Shown: positions 9,917-18,878 of the stretch, in pieces | Layout: each line of letters begins with the position of its first letter | Position numbering within the stretch: the stretch's first letter is position 1 | Origin: Streptomyces coeruleorubidus | GTDB taxonomy: Bacteria; Actinomycetota; Actinomycetes; Streptomycetales; Streptomycetaceae | Direction of reading: 5' to 3' | Length of the DNA: 64,000 nt | NCBI RefSeq assembly: GCF_008705135.1 | Contig: NZ_CP023694.1 | Coordinates: 1,922,001 to 1,986,000 of the forward strand | The notes under the pieces: model-generated | Told to the model about the DNA's origin: nothing | What the model saw: the letters and a program-made list of their open reading frames with translations, nothing else | Database searches by the model: none | Position numbers and translations under genes: made by a program

Positions 9917-11092
9917 CTAGAACTCGTGGCTCGCGCGGCGGCCGCGCCACAGGACCACGGCCGCGACCAGCAGGACGCCGCCGGCGCCGCCCGCGAGGGG
10001 AGCGGCCCAGTCGGCGGGGTCGTCGCCGGAGCCGGAGACGTCCGGGCCGCTGCCGAAGTACTTCGCGCCGTACGACGCCGAGCGCAGGCCCTGGGGCTTC
10101 AGCCGGTCGGCGGCCCGGATGGCGGCGGCCGGGTCGACGAAGCCGAAGCCGCGGGAGTCGTCGCGGCCCCCGGCGGGGGCGTTGCGGGCGGTGTCCTCCA
10201 GGAGCGACTTGATCTGGGCCGGGGTCAGATCCGGGTGGGCGGCCCTGACCAGGGCGGCGGCGCCCGAGACGAAGGCGGCGGCCGCGCTGGTGCCCCAGCC
10301 CTCGTAGTACTTGCGGTCGGGGTCGGCGATGACGACGTCGACGCCGGGGGCGCTGACGGTGGCGTACCAGCGGCGGGTGGAAAAGGGGGCGCGGGTCCCC
10401 GAGCGGTCGACGGCGGTCACGGCTATGACGCCCGGGTAGGCGGCCGGGTAGGAGATGCGGTCGCCCTTCTCGCCGCCGTTGCCGGCGGAGGCGACGACGA
10501 CCACGCCCTTCTTCAGGGCGTACTGGATGGCCTGGTCCTCGCCGGGTTCCGGGTGCGCGGAGGCGGAGTCGTCGCCGAGGGAGAGGTTGATGACGTCGGC
10601 GCCGTGGTCGGCGGCCCAGCGGATGCCCTCGGCGAGGGCGTTGCCGCGGGTGCTGCGGGCCTTGGCGCGGGAGGGGTCGCCGTCCTCCAGGATCACGCGG
10701 ACGGGGAGGATCTTCGCCTCGGGGGCGATGCCGATCACGCCGTCGGCGTTGTCCGGGCCGTGTCCGTGCCCGGCGATGATGCCGGCCATGGCGGTGCCGT
10801 GCCGGGCCCAGGCGCGGTCGCCGGGTTCGGCTCCGAAGCCGACCAGGTCCTCGCCGGTGAGGACGTTGCCGATCAGGTCGGGGTGGTCGGCCTCGACGCC
10901 GGTGTCCAGGACGGCGACGGTGACGCCCTCGCCCTTGGTGGCCTGCCAGGCCTCCTGGGTGTGCATGGCCTCCAGGGCCCACTGCTGGGCGCGGATGCCG
11001 TCGGCGTGGGCGGCGGTGGAGGGGACCAGGACGAGACCGGCGGCGAGGAGAACGCTCAGGAACCCGCCCGCGCGGGACATGACGGCTTTCAC
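9917..11092 (-). CDS. Mycosin-like subtilisin-family serine protease (type VII secretion-associated)
   Basis: 391 residues. A signal peptide (about 1-30, ending AHA) is followed by an S8 peptidase domain. Its catalytic residues are Asp63 (VAVLDTGVEADHPDL), His98 (RHGTAMAG) and Ser in WGTSAAAAFVSGAA. A C-terminal transmembrane helix (about 360-382) ends in a basic tail. This is the MycP layout: an extracytoplasmic protease tethered to the membrane. The GTG start overlaps the stop of the upstream membrane-protein gene (GTGA). No ESX core genes (eccB-E, esx) lie nearby, so a link to a secretion machine is inferred from family only. Confidence 0.9.
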   Translation of the reverse strand: MKAVMSRAGGFLSVLLAAGLVLVPSTAAHADGIRAQQWALEAMHTQEAWQATKGEGVTVAVLDTGVEADHPDLIGNVLTGEDLVGFGAEPGDRAWARHGTAMAGIIAGHGHGPDNADGVIGIAPEAKILPVRVILEDGDPSRAKARSTRGNALAEGIRWAADHGADVINLSLGDDSASAHPEPGEDQAIQYALKKGVVVVASAGNGGEKGDRISYPAAYPGVIAVTAVDRSGTRAPFSTRRWYATVSAPGVDVVIADPDRKYYEGWGTSAAAAFVSGAAALVRAAHPDLTPAQIKSLLEDTARNAPAGGRDDSRGFGFVDPAAAIRAADRLKPQGLRSASYGAKYFGSGPDVSGSGDDPADWAAPLAGGAGGVLLVAAVVLWRGRRASHEF

Positions 11093-12825
11093 GACGGCTG
11101 CTCCGTGGCCGATCGGACGTTCTTGCGCAGGCCGCGTTCGACGCGGTCGGCGAGACCCTGTGCCTCGTTGCCGAGGCCGGCCTGGGCGGGGGCGGTGGTG
11201 GCGCCGGACTCCATGGCGTCCTCGGCGGGCTGCGGGTCGTCGACGGTACGGCCGTCGGCCCAGCCGGACACGGCGTAGACGACGACCGGGGCCTCGGTCA
11301 GCACGGAGACGGTCCAGGCGGCGCGCTGCTCCCGGCCGAAGTCGGCGGCGGGCGTGTCCTTCGCGGCGTACGGCAGGGGCATCAGGTCGCTGCGGCGGTC
11401 CAGGCGCTCCTTGCGGAAACGGTTCGCGAGGGAGGTCATGCCCGCGGCGTCGGCCTTGGTGAAGAGCAGGCCGACGGTGGTCACGTAGCTCTCGGTCGCG
11501 TCGGTGTAGGTGGCCCGCAGGAGCCGCTCGCAGCCGACGGGGGCGAGGGCCTTGCGCAGCAGGGGGTCGAAGGCGTCCTTGCAGCCGCTGTCCGGGGCGA
11601 CAGCGATGCGGGTCCAGATGCGGTCGGCACCGCCGGGGCCGGCGCCCTGGCCCTGCACGGTGGGCGGGAAGAGCTGGTCGACGGGAACGCTGTGCCAGAG
11701 GCCGCCGGCCGCGGTGAAGGTGGTGCGCGAGCCCTCCTCCCCGGAGTCCCCCACGAGCCAGCTCCCGGTGGCCGCGCCCGAGATGAGCCCCAGCCCGAGC
11801 ACGAGACAGACGGCGGCAGCGGCGGCCTGGGACGCCCCGCGCCGCCCGAGCGGCCGGGGCCGCGCGTCGGCGTCGTATCCCTCGGGCTCCCCGAAGGACA
11901 CGACGGGTCGTCTGCCGGCGGGAGCGGAGCCGGGGGTCAGGGGGGCGCTCCAGGAGAGGGACGGGTCGGGAGAGACGTCGGTGGGGTTCTGGGTGGCGTT
12001 CTGGGTGGACTGCCGCCCGGGGGTGGGCCGGTGGGCGGGTGCCGGGGGCATGCGCATGCCACGCCCGGTAGCGGCACCGGTGTCGGCGTCGGCACCGGCC
12101 CGCGGCTCCCGTGAGGGGCGCGGCGGAACACCGGGCCGCGCGGGACTGGAGTGGCCGAAGGATTCAGCAGGCTCGGAGGACGGGCGTTCGGCTCGCTCGG
12201 CGGGTGACGGGCCGGCGGGGACCGGCCGCAGGCGGGCGGTCGTCTCCGAGGAGTTCTCGGCGGGGGCGCCGGTACGGCGCGGCGTGGGGGCGTACCCCGG
12301 ACGGCCGGACGAGCCCGGCGTAGGGAGGTGACGCGGTCGCGGAGGGGCGTCGGGCTGGGCGGACGACCTGTTCGACTCGGGCCGGGTCACACGGCCGACG
12401 CCGGGCTGCGTGTCCGGGAAGCGGTCGGAGGCGCGAGGCGGGGGCGGGGCGGCGGGCTCGGTACGACGGGGTGCGGCGGGCTCCGTACGCCGGGCCGGCG
12501 TCTCGCCGAAGCTCGGGAAACGGGGTCGGCCGTTCGAGCCGTCGGCCCCACCGGAGGCCGCGGCACCAGCGCGAGCAGCCGTTTCCTGCCCGGCGGCGGC
12601 AGACCCTGACGAGACCGTGTCCTTCTCCGGCGACGGGCGCCGCGTCCCCGCACTCGGCCCACGCACGCCGGAACGCCCCCGCTCGTCCTCACCCGACGGG
12701 TTGTCACCCGTGGCCGCGTCGGACGATGCCGTCCGGGCGTCCCCGGGCGGGGCCGGGGGGTGCGAAGGGCGTGGCGGAGTGCTGGGACGCGGAGGGAAAG
12801 AGGCACGCTGCGCTTCCGTGCTCAT
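11089..12825 (-). CDS. Proline-rich single-pass membrane protein
   Basis: 578 residues from the ATG at 12825, shortly after GGGGGG. Residues 1 to about 330 are a low-complexity Pro/Arg/Ser/Ala-rich cytoplasmic region. One transmembrane helix follows (about 338-360, AAAAAVCLVLGLGLISGAA), then an extracytoplasmic domain of about 210 residues with at least two cysteines (SGCKDAF and VGCERLL). I do not recognise a named family. The 4-nt overlap with the mycosin gene implies coupled translation and a joint role at the membrane. Confidence 0.75.
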   Translation of the reverse strand: MSTEAQRASFPPRPSTPPRPSHPPAPPGDARTASSDAATGDNPSGEDERGRSGVRGPSAGTRRPSPEKDTVSSGSAAAGQETAARAGAAASGGADGSNGRPRFPSFGETPARRTEPAAPRRTEPAAPPPPRASDRFPDTQPGVGRVTRPESNRSSAQPDAPPRPRHLPTPGSSGRPGYAPTPRRTGAPAENSSETTARLRPVPAGPSPAERAERPSSEPAESFGHSSPARPGVPPRPSREPRAGADADTGAATGRGMRMPPAPAHRPTPGRQSTQNATQNPTDVSPDPSLSWSAPLTPGSAPAGRRPVVSFGEPEGYDADARPRPLGRRGASQAAAAAVCLVLGLGLISGAATGSWLVGDSGEEGSRTTFTAAGGLWHSVPVDQLFPPTVQGQGAGPGGADRIWTRIAVAPDSGCKDAFDPLLRKALAPVGCERLLRATYTDATESYVTTVGLLFTKADAAGMTSLANRFRKERLDRRSDLMPLPYAAKDTPAADFGREQRAAWTVSVLTEAPVVVYAVSGWADGRTVDDPQPAEDAMESGATTAPAQAGLGNEAQGLADRVERGLRKNVRSATEQPS

Positions 12826-13093
12826 GCACCCCCCGTTTCCTCGTACCCGGGCCGCTGCGTACCGCGCGGGCCGTGAAGTCCTGCCCGAGGCCCGGCACTG
12901 AGTCGTCCCGGGCACACATACCCGTACGGATGGAGCGTCATCCCAGCGCGAAGTCCGGCCGGCGCCGCTCCGCCGTACGTGCGCGTCACTCTACGGCTTG
13001 TTCCTGGGCGAACGGGAACCAGTCCACGAGCCCGGGGCATCTGCCCGGAACGTCCCCCTACCCTGCGGTAATCCTGTCTGGCAGGCTGCGTTC
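12826..13093. other. Divergent intergenic region
   Basis: About 270 bases between the membrane-protein gene (minus) and the PLP-enzyme gene (plus). It must hold both promoters. A TAGAGT on the minus strand near 12990 and a TAATCC near 13070 on the plus strand are weak -10 candidates. Nothing else is evident. Confidence 0.4.
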
Positions 13094-14296
13094 ATGACTG
13101 CGCGCGCCTCCGACCGGGCCCGTTACGACCGGGCCACCGCCCATCTCGACGCCCCACTCGCGATCGTGGACCTGGACGCCTTCGACGCCAACGCCGCCGA
13201 CCTGGTCCGTCGCGCCGGGGGCAAGCCCGTCCGGGTCGCCAGCAAGTCCGTGCGGTGCCGGGCGCTGCTGGAACGCGTCCTGGCCCGGGACGGTTTCGCG
13301 GGGATCATGTCGTTCACCCTCGCCGAGTCGCTGTGGCTGGCCCGCTCGGGGTTCGAGGACGTGCTGCTCGCCTACCCGTCCGCCGACCGGGCCGCGTACG
13401 CCGAACTCGCCGGTGATCCCAAGCTCGCCGCCGCCGTGACCGTGATGGTCGACGACGTCGCCCAGCTCGACCTGATCGACGCGTCGCGGGGCGGTGGGCG
13501 TGAAGTGGTGCGTGTCTGCCTGGAGTTGGACACCTCTTTGAAGCTGCTCGGCGGACGGGTGCGGGTCGGGGCCCGGCGTTCGCCGCTGCACTCCCCCGCC
13601 CAGGTCGCCGACGTGGCCCGGGCCGTGGCCCGCCGGCCGGGCTTCGAGGTCGTGGGGATCATGGCGTACGAGGGGCACGTCGCCGGTGTCGGGGACGCGG
13701 TGGCGGGACGGCCGCTGCGGTCCCGTGCCGTCCGGCTGATGCAGGCCGCCGCCAAGCGTGAACTCGCCGAGCGGCGTGCGGAGGTGGTGCGCGCGGTGCG
13801 GGCCGTCGTGCCCGGGCTGGAGTTCGTCAACGGCGGCGGCACCGGCTCGGTGCAGCACACGGCGGCCGAGGACGCGGTGACCGAGATCGGCGCCGGGTCG
13901 GGACTGTACGTGCCGCGGCTGTTCGACAACTACACGTCGTTCAGCGGCCGTCCGGCGGCCCTCTTCGCCCAGCCTGTCGTCCGGCGGCCGGGGGTGGGAG
14001 TGGTGACGGTCCTCGGTGGCGGGTATCCCGCCTCCGGCGCGGCCGGGCCCGACCGGCTGCCCGTGCCGTATCTGCCGGAGGGGCTGCGTTACGACCCTCA
14101 GGAGGGGGCCGGCGAGGTGCAGACGCCGCTGCTGGGCTCGCCCGCCGACGACCTGCTGATCGGTGACAAGGTGTGGTTCCGGCACGCGAAGGCCGGTGAG
14201 CTGTGCGAGCGGTTCGACGTGCTGCATCTGGTCGAGGGGGACGCGGTGACGGCGACCGTGCCGACGTACCGCGGCGAGGGCCACACGTTCCTCTAG
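13094..14296 (+). CDS. PLP-dependent amino acid deaminase/aldolase (alanine racemase-like fold)
   Basis: 400 residues. The N-terminal TIM-barrel part contains the PLP lysine in PVRVASKSVRCRALLERVL and the fold-type III continuation (ESLWLARSGFEDVLLAYP). The C-terminal part has an IGAGSGLYVPRLFD segment and a GGGYPASGAAG loop. This resembles the D-threonine aldolase / D-serine dehydratase group rather than true alanine racemase, and is annotated in actinobacteria as amino acid deaminase/aldolase. The substrate is unknown. It stands alone, divergent from the membrane-protein gene and convergent with the DUF2510 gene. Confidence 0.8.
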   Translation: MTARASDRARYDRATAHLDAPLAIVDLDAFDANAADLVRRAGGKPVRVASKSVRCRALLERVLARDGFAGIMSFTLAESLWLARSGFEDVLLAYPSADRAAYAELAGDPKLAAAVTVMVDDVAQLDLIDASRGGGREVVRVCLELDTSLKLLGGRVRVGARRSPLHSPAQVADVARAVARRPGFEVVGIMAYEGHVAGVGDAVAGRPLRSRAVRLMQAAAKRELAERRAEVVRAVRAVVPGLEFVNGGGTGSVQHTAAEDAVTEIGAGSGLYVPRLFDNYTSFSGRPAALFAQPVVRRPGVGVVTVLGGGYPASGAAGPDRLPVPYLPEGLRYDPQEGAGEVQTPLLGSPADDLLIGDKVWFRHAKAGELCERFDVLHLVEGDAVTATVPTYRGEGHTFL

Positions 14297-14312
14297 GCGT
14301 CGTCCATCGGGC

Positions 14313-15224
14313 TCAGTCCGCCGGGCCGATGCTGCTGCCCACGCCGCCGCCCGTGTCCGCGTCGCCGAACGGCCGGATGCCCTTGGTGATGCGGTCCATG
14401 TCGGCGAGCGGCGGTCCGTCCTCGCCCGCGTCGAAGACGTAGCGCACGAGGACGGGCGACTCGGTGCCGACGCTGGACGGGAAGACGAGCGACTGGACGT
14501 ATCCGCCGGGCCCCTTGGCGGTCAGCACGCGCCAGCGCACGAGGTACCCGGCGCGGCCGGCCACCGCGACCGGCCCGGACTTGACGACCTGGTGCGACTC
14601 GATGCCCCCGTAGAGCTCGCGGCCGAGCTTGTCGCGGTCGTAGTTCTCGTCGGCGGCGTCCTTGATGTCCGCCTTGGCGAGGGCCTCGGGGGACTTCTCG
14701 TCGTTCTCGGTCACCGTGCGGGAGAAGACGAGGCCGTGGCGGCAGAGGCCGACGCCGCCGGGGCAGTCGTAGGTGCCGTCGGTGGTCATGACGACGTCGT
14801 CCTGGGCCACGTGCTGCGGCCGGACCCAGCCGTCGAGCAGGGGGAAGGTGACGCCGTTGAGCTGGTCCTCGACGACGGCCGGGTCGTCGACGGACGGTTC
14901 GGACGTGGACTCCTCGGGAGTCGGCTCCGGCGGGCCGGTCGTGGCCGGGGGCGCGGACGTCGGGGCCGTCCTCGTCTCCGTGCCGTCGCCGTCGCCGCCG
15001 AGCACGACGGCTCCGGTGACGATCGCCGCGACGAGGACGGCCCCGGCGGCGATGAGGGCGACGGCCTTCGCGCGCCCGGTGCCGCCGCCCGGGGGCGGGG
15101 GCACCGGGCCCGTGGGGGCCTCGGGCGCACGGCGGTGCTCGGTCCAGGCCGTGCCGTCCCACCAGCGTTCCAGATGCGGGCCGTGCGGGTCGGGATACCA
15201 GCCGGGCGGTGGCGTCATGCTCAT
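14313..15224 (-). CDS. DUF2510 single-pass membrane protein
   Basis: 303 residues. The N-terminus has the DUF2510 signature PPGWYPDPHGPHLERWWDGT, a short motif common in actinobacterial membrane proteins. A transmembrane helix follows (about 52-74, AVALIAAGAVLVAAIVTG), then a Thr/Pro-rich linker and an extracytoplasmic domain of about 190 residues. The function is unknown. The start at 15224 is chosen for the conserved N-terminus; an internal ATG two codons later is equally possible. Confidence 0.75.
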   Translation of the reverse strand: MSMTPPPGWYPDPHGPHLERWWDGTAWTEHRRAPEAPTGPVPPPPGGGTGRAKAVALIAAGAVLVAAIVTGAVVLGGDGDGTETRTAPTSAPPATTGPPEPTPEESTSEPSVDDPAVVEDQLNGVTFPLLDGWVRPQHVAQDDVVMTTDGTYDCPGGVGLCRHGLVFSRTVTENDEKSPEALAKADIKDAADENYDRDKLGRELYGGIESHQVVKSGPVAVAGRAGYLVRWRVLTAKGPGGYVQSLVFPSSVGTESPVLVRYVFDAGEDGPPLADMDRITKGIRPFGDADTGGGVGSSIGPAD

Positions 15225-15267
15225 CCCGGCACTGTAGAGGGAGAACCCGGCGGTCCGGACGCGCCTC

Positions 15268-16053
15268 TTACAGGGGTGTGACGTACGCCCCCGCGATCCC
15301 GCCGTCGACCAGGAAGTCGGTGGCGTTCACGAAGGAGGAGTCGTCGCTGGCGAGGAAGGCCACGGCGGCGGCGATCTCCTCGGCCTCGGCGAACCGGCCC
15401 AGCGGGATGTGCACCAGGCGGCGCGCGGCGCGCTCCGGGTCCTTGGCGAACAGCTCCTGGAGGAGCGGGGTGTTGACCGGGCCGGGGCACAGGGCGTTGA
15501 CCCGGATGCCCTCCCGGGCGAACTGCACGCCCAGCTCACGGGACATGGCGAGGACGCCGCCCTTGGAGGCCGTGTACGAGATCTGGCTGGTGGCCGCGCC
15601 CATCCTGGCCACGAAGGAGGCCGTGTTGATGATCGAGCCCTTGCCCTGGCGCCGCATGTACGGGATGGCGGCCTTGCAGCAGAGGTAGACGGAGGTGAGG
15701 TTGACCTCCTGGACGCGCTTCCAGGCCTCCAGGCCGGTGTCCAGGATGGAGTCGTCGTCGGGCGGGGAGATGCCGGCGTTGTTGAAGGCGATGTCGACGC
15801 TGCCGTAGGTGTCGTGGGCCGTCCTGAAGAGGGCCTCGACCTGCTCGGGGTCGGTGACGTCCACCTTCACGAAGGTGCCGCCGGTCTCCTCGGCGGCCGC
15901 CTTGCCGCGGATCTCGTCGACGTCGCCGCAGACGACGTGCGCGCCCTCGGAGGCGAGGCGGCGGGCGGCGGCGAGACCGATGCCGCTGCCGGCTCCGGTG
16001 ACGACGGCGGTACGGCCGACCAGCCGGCGGCAGATGCTTTCCTGAGCGGTCAC
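15268..16053 (-). CDS. Short-chain dehydrogenase/reductase of the glnA4 operon
   Basis: 261 residues. The Rossmann motif TGAGSGIG (about 19-26), the NNAG motif and the catalytic YTASKGG (Tyr-x-x-x-Lys, about 161-165) are all present with the catalytic Ser before them, so this is an active classical NAD(P)-dependent SDR. The GTG start overlaps the aldehyde dehydrogenase stop by 4 nt. In this operon the likely job is oxidation of an alcohol intermediate, for example the hydroxyl of gamma-glutamylethanolamide to an aldehyde; that is inference from context. Generic annotation would call it a 3-oxoacyl reductase. Confidence 0.9.
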   Translation of the reverse strand: MTAQESICRRLVGRTAVVTGAGSGIGLAAARRLASEGAHVVCGDVDEIRGKAAAEETGGTFVKVDVTDPEQVEALFRTAHDTYGSVDIAFNNAGISPPDDDSILDTGLEAWKRVQEVNLTSVYLCCKAAIPYMRRQGKGSIINTASFVARMGAATSQISYTASKGGVLAMSRELGVQFAREGIRVNALCPGPVNTPLLQELFAKDPERAARRLVHIPLGRFAEAEEIAAAVAFLASDDSSFVNATDFLVDGGIAGAYVTPL

Positions 16054-17435
16054 TGTGCGGGGCCCTCCGTACTGATGAAGACGTTCTTGGTTTCGGTGAA
16101 GGCGGCCAGGGCCTCGGGGCCGAGCTCGCGGCCGACGCCCGACTGCTTGTAGCCGCCGAACGGGGTCCAGTAGCGGACACTGGCGTGGGAGTTGACGGAC
16201 AGGTTGCCGGCGCGGACGGCCTGGGAGACGCGCAGGGCACGGCCGACGTCCCGGGTCCAGATGGAGCCGGAGAGGCCGTACGGGGTGTCGTTGGCGAGCC
16301 GGATCGCGTCGGCCTCGTCGGTGAAGGGCAGCAGGACGGCGACCGGGCCGAAGATCTCCTCGCAGGCCGCCGCCGAGTCGGGCCGCTCCCCGGTGAGCAC
16401 GGTCGGCGGGAACCAGAAGCCGGGCCCCTCGGGTGCGCTGCCGCGCAGGGCCGCGGCGGCGTCGGGCACGAAGCCCCGGACGCGGTCGAGCTGCTGGCGG
16501 GAGATGAGCGGGCCCATCTGGGTCTTCTCGTCGGCCGGGTCGCCCACCACCACGGCGGCCAGCGTCTCGGCGAGCAGCTCTCGGACCTCGTCGTACACCG
16601 TCTCCTGGACCAGGATGCGGGTGCGGGCGCAGCAGTCCTGGCCGGAGTTGTCCAGGAAGGAGAAGGGGTCGACGGCGGCCTTCAGGTCGGAGTCGGCGAA
16701 GACGATGTTCGGGCTCTTGCCGCCCAGTTCGAGGGTGACGGGCTTGATCTGCTCGGCGCCGAGGGCCGCGATCCGCCGGCCGGTCCTGGTGGAGCCGGTG
16801 AAGACGATCTTGGCGACTCCGGGATGGCGGACCAGGGCGTCACCGGTGATGTCCCCGCGTCCCGGCAGGACCTGGAAGAGGTGCTCGGGGAGCCCGGCCT
16901 CCAGGGCGAGTTCGGCGAGGCGCAGCGCGGTGAGCGGAGTGGTCTCGGCCGGCTTGAGGAGGACCGCGTTCCCGGCCGCGAGGGCGGGGGCGGTGCCCCA
17001 GGCGGCGATCGGCATGGGGAAGTTCCAGGGCGCGATCACGCCGACGACGCCGAGCGGTTCGAGGATCGTGACGTCGAGGCCGCCGGGCACCGGGATCTGC
17101 CGGCCGGTGAGCCGTTCCACTCCCCCGGCCGCGTAGTCCAGCAGGTCCCGGACGTTGCCCGCTTCCCAGCGGGCGTTGCCGATGGTGTGTCCGGCCTCGC
17201 GGACCTCCAGGCGGGCCAGTTCCTCCAGGTGCTCGTCGACGGTGGCCGCGAAGCGGCGCAGCAGCCGGGCGCGGTCCCCGGGCGCGAGGGCGGCCCAGAT
17301 GCGCTGTGCCCTGGCGGCGTGGGTGACGGCCGCGTCGACGTCGGCCGGACTCGCCCCGGCGACGGCGGCGACGACCTCCTCGGTCGCGGGGTTCAGTACT
17401 TCCAGAAGGTGCTCGGAAGACAAGAAGGACCTCAC
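16050..17435 (-). CDS. Aldehyde dehydrogenase of the glnA4 operon
   Basis: 461 residues. The ALDH superfamily landmarks are present: PWNFPM, the NAD-site FTGSTRTG, the general base Glu in LELGGKSPNIVF, the nucleophile Cys in NSGQDCCARTR, and EEIFGPV. The GTG start overlaps the glnA4 stop (17432-17435). It likely oxidises a gamma-glutamylated aldehyde to the acid, as PuuC does in putrescine breakdown. The substrate is inferred from neighbours. Confidence 0.92.
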   Translation of the reverse strand: MRSFLSSEHLLEVLNPATEEVVAAVAGASPADVDAAVTHAARAQRIWAALAPGDRARLLRRFAATVDEHLEELARLEVREAGHTIGNARWEAGNVRDLLDYAAGGVERLTGRQIPVPGGLDVTILEPLGVVGVIAPWNFPMPIAAWGTAPALAAGNAVLLKPAETTPLTALRLAELALEAGLPEHLFQVLPGRGDITGDALVRHPGVAKIVFTGSTRTGRRIAALGAEQIKPVTLELGGKSPNIVFADSDLKAAVDPFSFLDNSGQDCCARTRILVQETVYDEVRELLAETLAAVVVGDPADEKTQMGPLISRQQLDRVRGFVPDAAAALRGSAPEGPGFWFPPTVLTGERPDSAAACEEIFGPVAVLLPFTDEADAIRLANDTPYGLSGSIWTRDVGRALRVSQAVRAGNLSVNSHASVRYWTPFGGYKQSGVGRELGPEALAAFTETKNVFISTEGPAQ

Positions 17436-18796
17436 ATGCGTTCGAAGGAGCGGCGCAGCTCCCAGTCGGTCACCGCGGCGTCGAAGGCGTCCAGTTCGAC
17501 GCGCGCCATGTTGCGGTAGTGCGCGACGACCTCGTCCCCGAAGGCGGCCTTGGCGATCGGGCTGTTCTCCCAGAGCTCGGCGGCCTCGCGCAGAGTGGTG
17601 GGGACGTGGGCGAAGTCGCCGGCGTACGCGTTGCCGGGGCAGGGCTCCGGCAGCTCCAGTTTGTGCTCGACGCCGTACAGCCCGGCCGCGACCAGCCCGG
17701 CCACGGCGAGGTAGGGGTTGACGTCGCCGCCGGGCAGCCGGTTCTCGAAGCGCATCGAGCGGCCGTGCCCGACCACGCGCAGCGCGCAGGTGCGGTTGTC
17801 GTGGCCCCAGGCGACGGCCGTCGGGGCGAAGGAGCCGGGCTGGAACCGCTTGTAGGAGTTGATGTTGGGGGCGTAGAGGAGGGAGAAGTCGCGCAGCGCG
17901 GCGAGCTGGCCGGCGAGGAAGTGGCGCATGACGTCCGACATGCTGTCTTCGCCGTCCCCTGCCATGACGTTGTGGCCGTCCGCGTCGGCGAGCGAGAGGT
18001 GGATGTGGCAGGAGTTGCCCTCGCGCTCGTTGTACTTGGCCATGAAGGTGATCGACATGCCCTCCTGGGAGGCGATCTCCTTGGCGCCGGTCTTGTACAC
18101 GGCGTGCTGGTCGCAGGTGACCAGGGCCTCGTCGTAGCGGAAGGCGATCTCGTGCTGGCCGGGGTTGCACTCGCCCTTGGCGGACTCGACGGTGAGGCCG
18201 GCGGCCGCCATCTCGTTGCGGATGCGGCGCAGCAGGGGTTCGATGCGGCCGGTGCCGAGGACCGAGTAGTCGATGTTGTACTGGTTGGCCGGGGTGAGGC
18301 CTCTGTAGTTCGCGTCCCAGGCCTGTTCGTAGGTGTCCTTGAAGACGATGAACTCCAGCTCGGTGCCGACCTGGGCGGTGTAGCCGAGTTCGGCGAGGCG
18401 CTCCAGCTGGCGGCGCAGGATCTGGCGGGGGGCGGCGACCACGGGCGAGCCGTCGTTCCAGGCGAGGTCGGCGTGGAGCATGGCCGTGCCCTCGTTCCAG
18501 GGGACGCGGCGCAGGGTGGACAGGTCGGGGTGCATGGCGAAGTCGCCGTAGCCGCGGTCCCAGGAGGACATGGCGTAGCCGTCGACGGTGTTCATCTCGG
18601 TGTCGACGGCGAGCAGGTAGTTGCAGCCCTCGGTGCCGTGCTTGAGGACCTCGTCGAGGAAGAAGCGTGCGGCGAACCGCTTGCCCTGGAGCCGCCCTTG
18701 CATGTCGGGGAAGGCCAGGACGACAGTGTCGATCTCACCGCCCGCGACGAGGGCATGCAGCTCCTCGACGCTCAGCGGGGGTGTGCGGTCTGCCAC
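17432..18796 (-). CDS. glnA4: GlnA4-like gamma-glutamylamine (ethanolamide) synthetase
   Basis: 454 residues, glutamine synthetase type I fold. Metal and substrate motifs are clear: TELEFIVF, KGECNPGQHEIAF, SCHIHLS, NSYKRFQPGSFAP, NRTCALRVVG and the C-terminal MRFENRLPGGDVNPYLA. Two features set it apart from true GS. The flap residue that is Glu in PGYEAP (needed to deprotonate bound ammonium) is Phe here (PGSFAP). There is also no NLYDLP adenylylation tyrosine. These fit an enzyme that ligates a bulkier amine to glutamate. The S. coelicolor counterpart GlnA4 (SCO1613) is described as gamma-glutamylethanolamide synthetase. First gene of a three-gene operon. Confidence 0.92.
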   Translation of the reverse strand: MADRTPPLSVEELHALVAGGEIDTVVLAFPDMQGRLQGKRFAARFFLDEVLKHGTEGCNYLLAVDTEMNTVDGYAMSSWDRGYGDFAMHPDLSTLRRVPWNEGTAMLHADLAWNDGSPVVAAPRQILRRQLERLAELGYTAQVGTELEFIVFKDTYEQAWDANYRGLTPANQYNIDYSVLGTGRIEPLLRRIRNEMAAAGLTVESAKGECNPGQHEIAFRYDEALVTCDQHAVYKTGAKEIASQEGMSITFMAKYNEREGNSCHIHLSLADADGHNVMAGDGEDSMSDVMRHFLAGQLAALRDFSLLYAPNINSYKRFQPGSFAPTAVAWGHDNRTCALRVVGHGRSMRFENRLPGGDVNPYLAVAGLVAAGLYGVEHKLELPEPCPGNAYAGDFAHVPTTLREAAELWENSPIAKAAFGDEVVAHYRNMARVELDAFDAAVTDWELRRSFERM

Positions 18797-18878
18797 GGGA
18801 GGGCCTCCTTGGCTCTGGTTCCGCCGGAAGCCATAAGGTATTCCTGAGAACCATTGCTTGGGAAGGGGGTACGGCTAC
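18797..18878. promoter_or_regulatory. Divergent promoter/operator region of the glnA4 cluster
   Basis: The 82 bases between the divergent glnA4 and FadR-like genes contain a perfect palindrome TTCCGCCGGAA and a nearby imperfect dyad GGTATTCCTGAGAACC. Both suit a dimeric GntR-type repressor. Plus-strand TTGGCT and TAAGGT form a weak promoter pair. The SD GGAAGGGGG sits before the regulator ATG. Confidence 0.45.

Noticed and set aside
13094..14296. Alanine racemase (alr)
   Set aside because: It has the fold-type III PLP domain, but the overall pattern fits the deaminase/aldolase group better and it stands alone without cell-wall genes.
17436..18170. In-frame extension upstream of the aldehyde dehydrogenase
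   Set aside because: It lies inside glnA4 in another frame and has no ALDH similarity. The GTG at 17435 with a 4-nt overlap is the natural start.
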